This document shows, one piece after another, positions 59,309 to 64,000 of a DNA stretch of 64,000 nt. Numbering within the stretch: position 1 is the stretch's first letter; each line of letters begins with the position of its first letter. The translations under genes were made by a program, and so were the position numbers. The notes under the pieces are model-generated. The model saw only the letters and a list, made by a program, of their open reading frames with translations. It was not told the DNA's origin and did not search any database. The stretch lies in contig NZ_BMVR01000020.1 of assembly GCF_014650815.1 (NCBI RefSeq), positions 48,446-112,445 of the forward strand, in the 5' to 3' direction. Source of the DNA: Streptomyces flavofungini (lineage in GTDB: Bacteria > Actinomycetota > Actinomycetes > Streptomycetales > Streptomycetaceae).

Positions 59309-59637
59309 GCCCTGAAGACGTGCCGGCGGATCGCCGCGGCGTTGGAGAAGATCCGGATGCCGAGGACCACGACGACACCGGTGGACAGCTGGGCGCCGAC
59401 GCCCAGCTTGTCGCCCAGGAAGACGATCAGCGCGGCCACCACCACGTTCGACAGGAACGACACCACGAAGACCTTGTCGTCGAAGATGCCGTCGAGCATC
59501 GCGCGCAGACCGCCGAACACCGCGTCGAGCGCGGCCACCACGGCGATCGGAAGATACGGCTCGACCACCGCCGGAACCTCGGGCCGGACCAACAATCCGG
59601 CCACGACTCCCACGACGAGGCCCAGTACGGCGATCAC
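59305..59637 (-). CDS. Small basic protein Sbp (DUF1290 family)
   Basis: 110 aa, three hydrophobic segments: V-L-G-L-V-V-G-V-V-A-G-L-L-V, L-P-I-A-V-V-A-A-L-D-A-V-F-G-G and F-V-V-S-F-L-S-N-V-V-V-A-A-L-I-V-F-L-G-D. R-A-M-L-D-G-I-F-D-D sits between segments 2 and 3, and the tail is basic (I-R-R-H-V-F-R). Coupled at both ends: GTG 59637 overlaps the stop of the first DUF881 gene and its own stop overlaps the second DUF881 start, each by GTGA. This equals mycobacterial Rv1824. Probably a membrane partner of the two DUF881 proteins. Confidence 0.92.
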   Translation of the reverse strand: MIAVLGLVVGVVAGLLVRPEVPAVVEPYLPIAVVAALDAVFGGLRAMLDGIFDDKVFVVSFLSNVVVAALIVFLGDKLGVGAQLSTGVVVVLGIRIFSNAAAIRRHVFRA

Positions 59638-60533
59638 GATGTGCCCTTTCCTGCTTTCGGCTCTGCTGTTCGTACGGTCACACTGGGCGCGGCCGGGAGC
59701 CGGACGTCGTCCATCGCGGAAATGCTGGTCCGGACGCCGAAGTTCTCCTGCAGACCGTGCAGATACTGGCCGTCCACGCTGTTCTGGAACCTCGTGCTCA
59801 GCTTCTGCCCGTCGCCCACCGCGAGCACCGTATACGGCGGCACCAGCGGCCTGTTGTCGACCAGTATCGCGTCACCGGCCGCCCTGATCGCCGACAGCGC
59901 GGTCAGCCGCTGATCGTTGATCGCGATGGCTTCCGCGCCCGACTCCCACAGGCCGTTGACGACGCGCTGCATGTCGCGGTCCCGCACCCGGCCGTTGTCG
60001 GAGAACCCCGAGCTCTCCCGGGGCCCGCCACCGCCCTGGTCGGCTTCCTTCTTGTCGTCGATCACGAGCTTCACACCCGGCCCGTGCACTTCCGTCGCGC
60101 CGGACAGCAGCGACACCAACTCGGCCCGGCCGCCGCCGTGTTTCTCCAGGGCGGCCCGCTGACGCGCACTCACATCGCCGCGCAGATCGTCGACCTCGTC
60201 CTCGAGCTTGTCCGCGTCCGCGGTCGCCGACTCGACTCGTTCGATCAGCTCGGAGCGCTCCTTGGCCAGCTCCGGCGCCGCTATCCGCGCCTGCGCCGCA
60301 CCCACGGTCACCACGAGCGCGGCGAGCACCAGACCGACCGCGAGCCCCAGCTTGGCCCGCAGCGTCTTGGGGACTCCACCTGTGCCGGTTTCCCTCTTGC
60401 GGGCGGCGGCTTCCGCGTACCCCTCGTCCAGGCTGTGGTCCATGACGGTGGTGAGCAGCGACATGGAGGCGTCCGGGCGCCGGGGGCGCGAGACGGTGCT
60501 CCGAACGGGGGGCTGCTGCGGCATGCCGCACAT
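59634..60533 (-). CDS. DUF881 membrane-anchored protein (first copy)
   Basis: 299 aa. Cytoplasmic N-region, membrane segment at about 60-80 (L-G-L-A-V-G-L-V-L-A-A-L-V-V-T-V), coiled coil (L-I-E-R-V-E-S-A-T-A-D-A-D-K-L-E) and DUF881 domain: G-P-G-V-K-L-V-I-D-D-K-K, A-I-A-I-N-D-Q-R-L and V-D-N-R-P-L-V-P-P-Y. An insertion (E-A-D-Q-G-G-G-G-P-R-E) after I-D-D-K-K distinguishes it from the second copy. The start (ATG 60533, or 60524) lacks a ribosome binding site. First gene of the three-gene coupled unit; a terminator separates it from the upstream nucleotidyltransferase. Confidence 0.9.
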   Translation of the reverse strand: MCGMPQQPPVRSTVSRPRRPDASMSLLTTVMDHSLDEGYAEAAARKRETGTGGVPKTLRAKLGLAVGLVLAALVVTVGAAQARIAAPELAKERSELIERVESATADADKLEDEVDDLRGDVSARQRAALEKHGGGRAELVSLLSGATEVHGPGVKLVIDDKKEADQGGGGPRESSGFSDNGRVRDRDMQRVVNGLWESGAEAIAINDQRLTALSAIRAAGDAILVDNRPLVPPYTVLAVGDGQKLSTRFQNSVDGQYLHGLQENFGVRTSISAMDDVRLPAAPSVTVRTAEPKAGKGTS

Positions 60534-60576
60534 CGTCGCACGTCGCGGGCACTACCTCCGAACGGCCCCACCGGCG

Positions 60577-60611
60577 TGCCGGACAGCACCACTTACGGGT
60601 GCTGTCCGGCA
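60577..60611 (-). terminator. Hairpin terminator between sugar-transferase fusion and DUF881 gene
   Basis: TGCCGGACAGCACC (60577-60590) / GGTGCTGTCCGGCA (60598-60611), a perfect 14-bp stem with a 7-nt loop, 12 bases past the stop of the upstream gene. Confidence 0.8.
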
Positions 60612-60622
60612 CATTTGCGCCA

Positions 60623-63118
60623 TCAGTGTCCGGCGCTGTCCACCACCGCGGCCCACTCGTCGAGCAGCGCCTGGGCGGACGCGTCGTCGGGCCCCTCGGC
60701 CCACAGGTGTGTGACGGCCTCCGCGGGGTCGGGCAGTACGAGAACCCAACGTCCGTCGGCCTCCACGACCCGTACCCCGTCCGTCGTGTCCACGGACCGC
60801 TCGCCCGCGGCCTCGACGACATGCCGCATCACGAGACCCTTGACGGCCCACGGAGTAGCCAGATCGCGCCGCAGGACGTGCGCACGCGGAATCCTGGCGT
60901 CGATCTGGCTGAGCGTGAGCTGCGTGCGCGCCACGAGCCCGATGAGCCGTACGAAGGCCGCCGTGCCGTCGAAGACGCTGCTGAACTCGGGCACGATGAA
61001 CCCACCACGCCCGTCGCCGCCGAAGACGGTGGAATCACCGCGTCCGACGCGGGTCAGATCGTCCGGTGACGTCGTCGTCCACTCCACCTGGGTGCCGTGG
61101 TAAGCGGCGACCTGCTCGGCGATACGTGTCGTGGTCACCGGCAGCGCCACCCGGCCGCTGCGCCGCTCAGCGGCCACCAGGTCCAGCATCACCAGCAGGG
61201 CCCGGTCGTCCTCGACGATCCGCCCCTTCTCGTCGACGAGCGAAAGCCGCTCGCCCACGGGGTCGAACCGCACCCCGAAGGCCGCGCGCGCCGACGCCAC
61301 GATCTCACCGAGCCGCATCAGACCGGACCGGCGTGCGTCGGCGGACTCGGTGGGCCGCGACTCGTCGAGCCCGGGGTTGATCGTCAGGGCGTCGACGCCG
61401 AGCTTCCCGAGGAGGCTGGGCAGGACGAGCCCGGCGCTGCCGTTGGACGCGTCCACGACGACCTTGAGCTCCGACTCGGCGATCCCCGTCGTATCGACGT
61501 TGCGCAGCAGCGACCCGGTGTAGGAGTCGAAGACGCTGGCCGGGAAGTGCAGGTCCCCGATCTCGCCGGGGAACGCGCGCCGGTACTCCTGGCGCGCGTA
61601 CACCCGGTCGAGCTTCCGCTGGCTCGCCTGCGAAAGGTCCGCCCCGCGCCCGTCGAAGAACATGATGTCGACGGAGTCCGGCACCCCCGTCGTCGTACGG
61701 ATCATGATCCCACCGGCACTGCCACGCGCCGTCTGCTGCCGCGCGACCGGCAGCGGCACGTTCTCCAGGTCGCGTACGTCGATGGCACTGGCCTGGAGGG
61801 CGGAGATCACCGCCCGCTTCAGTGCCCGCGCACCACGGGAGTGGTCACGTGCCGTGGTGACGGTGGAGCCCTTCTTGAGCGTCGTCGCGTACGCTCCGGC
61901 GAGCCGTACGGCGAGTTCCGGTGTGATCTCCACGTTCAGGATGCCGGAGACGCCGCGCGCGCCGAAGAGGTGCGCCTGTCCGCGGGACTCCCAGATGACC
62001 GAGGTATTGACGAACGCGCCGGCCTCGATCGTCTTGAACGGGTAGACCCGCACGTTGCCCTGAATGATCGATTCTTCACCGACGAGGCATTCGTCGCCGA
62101 TGACGGCGCCGTCCTCGATGCGGGCGGCCCGCATGATGTCGGTGTTCTTGCCGACGACGCAGCCTCTCAGATTGCTGTGCTGCCCGATGTAGACGTTGTC
62201 GTGCACGACCGCCTTGTGCAGGAAGGCTCCGCTCTTCACGACGACGTTCGAGCCGACGACGGTGTGCTCACGGATTTCGGCGTCCGCTTCGATCTTCGCG
62301 TAGTCCCCGACGTACAGCGGGCCGCGGAGCACGGCATCGGGATGCACTTCGGCGCCTTCGGCGACCCATACGCCGGGCGAGATCTCGAAGCCGTCGAGTT
62401 CGACGTCGACCTTGCCCTCCAGCACGTCCGCCTGAGCCTTCACGTAGCTCTCGTGGGTGCCGACGTCCTCCCAGTAGCCCTCGGCGATGTAGCCGTAGAT
62501 GGGCTTGCCTTCCTTCATGAGCTGCGGGAAGACGTCACCCGACCAGTCGACCGGCACATCGGCCTCGACATAGTCGAAGACCTCGGGCTCCATGACGTAG
62601 ATGCCGGTGTTCACGGTGTCGGAGAAGACCTGCCCCCAGGTCGGCTTCTCCAGGAAACGTTCGACCTTGCCTTCTTCGTCGACGATGGTGATGCCGAATT
62701 CCAGCGGATTGGGAACGCGTGTCAGACAGACGGTGACAAGCGCGCCTTTCTCCTTGTGGAAGCGGATCAGATCGGTGAGGTCGAAGTCGGTCAGAGCGTC
62801 GCCGGAGATGACGACAAAAGCATCATCCTTCAGGGCCTCCTCAGCGTTCTTCACGCTGCCGGCGGTGCCGAGTGGCTTCTCCTCATTGGCATAGGTCAGC
62901 TCCATCCCGAGCTCTTCACCGTCGCCGAAGTAATTCTTGACGAGCGACGCCAGGAACTGGACTGTCACTACGGTCTCGGTGAGCCCATGCTTCTTCAGCA
63001 GGCGCAGCACATGCTCCATGATCGGCCGGTTGGCCACCGGCAGGAGCGGCTTGGGCATGCTCGAGGTCATGGGGCGCAGGCGCGTGCCTTCGCCCCCAGC
63101 CATCACGACGGCCTTCAT
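60623..63118 (-). CDS. Sugar-1-phosphate nucleotidyltransferase fused to degenerate phosphohexomutase
   Basis: 831 aa. Residues 1-230: NTP transferase with M-A-G-G-E-G-T-R-L-R-P, P-K-P-L-L-P-V-A-N-R-P and S-G-D-A-L-T-D (mannose-1-phosphate guanylyltransferase type). Residues 255-370: hexapeptide left-handed beta-helix (V-V-V-K-S-G, V-V-G-K-N-T). Residues 380-825: phosphohexomutase fold, but its catalytic Ser loop reads T-A-R-D-H-S-R-G-A-R and the metal loop reads R-F-D-P-V-G-E-R instead of D-G-D-x-D-R, so mutase activity is doubtful. The transferase part should make a GDP- or NDP-sugar for envelope glycans. ATG 63118 is preceded by AGGAGG. Inserted between the pgsA-like and DUF881 genes relative to mycobacteria. 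Confidence 0.9.
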   Translation of the reverse strand: MKAVVMAGGEGTRLRPMTSSMPKPLLPVANRPIMEHVLRLLKKHGLTETVVTVQFLASLVKNYFGDGEELGMELTYANEEKPLGTAGSVKNAEEALKDDAFVVISGDALTDFDLTDLIRFHKEKGALVTVCLTRVPNPLEFGITIVDEEGKVERFLEKPTWGQVFSDTVNTGIYVMEPEVFDYVEADVPVDWSGDVFPQLMKEGKPIYGYIAEGYWEDVGTHESYVKAQADVLEGKVDVELDGFEISPGVWVAEGAEVHPDAVLRGPLYVGDYAKIEADAEIREHTVVGSNVVVKSGAFLHKAVVHDNVYIGQHSNLRGCVVGKNTDIMRAARIEDGAVIGDECLVGEESIIQGNVRVYPFKTIEAGAFVNTSVIWESRGQAHLFGARGVSGILNVEITPELAVRLAGAYATTLKKGSTVTTARDHSRGARALKRAVISALQASAIDVRDLENVPLPVARQQTARGSAGGIMIRTTTGVPDSVDIMFFDGRGADLSQASQRKLDRVYARQEYRRAFPGEIGDLHFPASVFDSYTGSLLRNVDTTGIAESELKVVVDASNGSAGLVLPSLLGKLGVDALTINPGLDESRPTESADARRSGLMRLGEIVASARAAFGVRFDPVGERLSLVDEKGRIVEDDRALLVMLDLVAAERRSGRVALPVTTTRIAEQVAAYHGTQVEWTTTSPDDLTRVGRGDSTVFGGDGRGGFIVPEFSSVFDGTAAFVRLIGLVARTQLTLSQIDARIPRAHVLRRDLATPWAVKGLVMRHVVEAAGERSVDTTDGVRVVEADGRWVLVLPDPAEAVTHLWAEGPDDASAQALLDEWAAVVDSAGH

Positions 63119-63230
63119 GTCGGAAACGTCCTCCTTGATAGACGACGATCTAGCCGACTCAGCCTGCCAGGATTAGCCCGTTCACTCAGGTACGAGCCTT
63201 CCGGCCGCCCCACCCGTCATTTTGACGGGC

Positions 63231-63839
63231 TCAATCGGCCATGGCATCCGTCTTGACAAGTCGGCGGACCTGAACCACGTAGAGGATCCCTGCCCACCAG
63301 TACAGCGTTGTACCCCATCCGGCGAACGCCCATCCGAAAATAGCAGCGAGTGTATGGATCCAGCCAGTTCCGTCACTGAGCAGCAGTAGTGGAAAGGCGT
63401 ACATCAGGTTGAAGGTGGCGGCCTTGCCGAGGAAGTTCACCTGCGGCGGCGGATAGCCGTGCCGCCGGAGGATCCAGACCATCACCAGCAGAACCAGTTC
63501 GCGCAGCAGTAGCAGCGAAGTCAGCCACAGCGGAAGAATCCCCCGCCAGGTGAGGCCCACCAGCGTCGACAGGATATAGAGCCGATCGGCTGCCGGGTCG
63601 AGGAGCCGGCCCAGGTTGCTGATCTGGTTCCATCGTCGCGCCAGTTTGCCGTCGAGATAGTCACTGACGCCGCTCAGCGCGAGTACGAGCAGCGCCCAGC
63701 CGTCGCTGTTCGGCCCGCCGAACTCCGGCCTGAGGATCAGCCACAGGAAGACGGGTACGCCGACGAGACGCGCCATGCTGAGGATGTTCGGGATGGTGAG
63801 GACCCGGTCCGTCTGGACGCGAGTCTCCTGGACCTCCAC
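63231..63839 (-). CDS. CDP-alcohol phosphatidyltransferase
   Basis: 202 aa with about five membrane segments. The family motif D-x2-D-G-x2-A-R-x8-G-x3-D-x3-D is complete: S-D-Y-L-D-G-K-L-A-R ... G-R-L-L-D-P-A-A-D. It transfers a phosphatidyl group from CDP-diacylglycerol to an alcohol such as glycerol phosphate; by synteny it equals mycobacterial pgsA2/pgsA3. GTG 63839 has AGGAGG 7 bases upstream. It lies 112 bases upstream of the nucleotidyltransferase fusion on the same strand and heads the envelope/GarA region. Confidence 0.92.
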   Translation of the reverse strand: MEVQETRVQTDRVLTIPNILSMARLVGVPVFLWLILRPEFGGPNSDGWALLVLALSGVSDYLDGKLARRWNQISNLGRLLDPAADRLYILSTLVGLTWRGILPLWLTSLLLLRELVLLVMVWILRRHGYPPPQVNFLGKAATFNLMYAFPLLLLSDGTGWIHTLAAIFGWAFAGWGTTLYWWAGILYVVQVRRLVKTDAMAD

Positions 63840-63953
63840 CCGGGGGCCTCCTGTGGGGAACGAGCCAATGATGCCCCCTGACCTTACCGTCAGTTGTCAG
63901 ATGGCTGTGCAGAGGGGGTGGCGCGGCACCGGAAAAGGTCCAGGAAACAAAAA

Positions 63954-63991
63954 AGAGCTGGTCCCTGAACCGAAGTTCAGGGACCAGCTCT
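63954..63991 (-). terminator. Strong rho-independent terminator for a gene beyond the right edge
   Basis: Perfect 17-bp arms (63954-63970 / 63975-63991; core AGCTGGTCCCTGAAC) with a CGAA tetraloop. On the minus strand the hairpin is followed by TTTTTTGTTTC, so it ends a minus-strand transcript coming from the right. Confidence 0.9.
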
Positions 63992-64000
63992 CTATCAAAT

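Noticed and set aside
61097..63256. 719-codon open frame on the plus strand
   Set aside because: It is antisense to the nucleotidyltransferase fusion, whose motifs are unmistakable; no start site or domain.
63890..63912. TTGTCAGAT sequence resembling the DNA-damage promoter
   Set aside because: The last two bases of the -35 part do not match, there is no TAnnnT at 8 bases, and no plus-strand gene follows.

Overview
The window is high-GC DNA with strong third-position G/C bias, frequent GTG starts, GGAGG-type ribosome binding sites, several leaderless genes and rare TTA codons. Together with the family content this marks it as a Streptomyces (or very close actinomycete) chromosome. No tRNA, rRNA, CRISPR array, intact insertion sequence, phage or conjugative element was recognised. 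It reads as chromosomal core plus genus-level accessory genes, about 60 protein genes in all.

Layout. 1-5.8 kb: end of a VTT membrane protein, undecaprenyl-diphosphatase (uppP), three small secreted cysteine-containing proteins resembling protease inhibitor family I36, a split-barrel flavoprotein and an ATP-grasp ligase. Two of these genes carry a TTA codon (bldA control). 6.4-19.8 kb: GNAT acetyltransferase, large secreted alpha/beta hydrolase, and regulator/target pairs (LysR/cupin, TetR/MFS exporter, TetR/FAD monooxygenase) with visible operators, plus apolipoprotein N-acyltransferase (lnt). 20-31 kb: lipoprotein, uracil-DNA glycosylase (ung), peptide-type solute-binding lipoprotein, two SDR enzymes, a coupled HipA-like kinase/DUF3037 pair, an S9 peptidase, a Tat/lipoprotein Rieske protein and a non-canonical isochorismatase homologue. 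31-48.6 kb: LysR/EamA, MocR/split-barrel/PaiB, two more EamA permeases, Clp-N protein, HemK-like methyltransferase, SRPBCC, PadR, PhzF, CPBP protease, a VWA protein and a GCS2-type ligase.

48.9-64 kb is core: DUF5999, glycine decarboxylase (gcvP) behind a tandem glycine riboswitch, PRC-barrel protein, DNA polymerase IV (dinB), then MerR / DUF151 nuclease / MerR / GarA-like FHA / DUF881 / Sbp / DUF881 / sugar nucleotidyltransferase-mutase fusion / CDP-alcohol phosphatidyltransferase. This order matches the mycobacterial pgsA-DUF881-sbp-DUF881-gcvH-garA-merR-DUF151-merR-gcvB neighbourhood, except that gcvH is absent from it and two genes (dinB, the fusion) are inserted.

The strongest cross-cutting signal is a recurrent promoter, TTGTCAGKG-N8-TAnnnT, found four times. 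It lies in front of ung, dinB (one -10 mismatch), an unknown 59-aa protein and an unknown 164-aa protein. This is the RecA-NDp/PafBC DNA-damage promoter known from mycobacteria, so the two unknowns become candidate DNA-damage-response proteins. The DUF881-Sbp-DUF881 module, tied together by GTGA stop/start overlaps, is the best candidate for a poorly described membrane system. All database comparisons here are from memory of families; no search was run.
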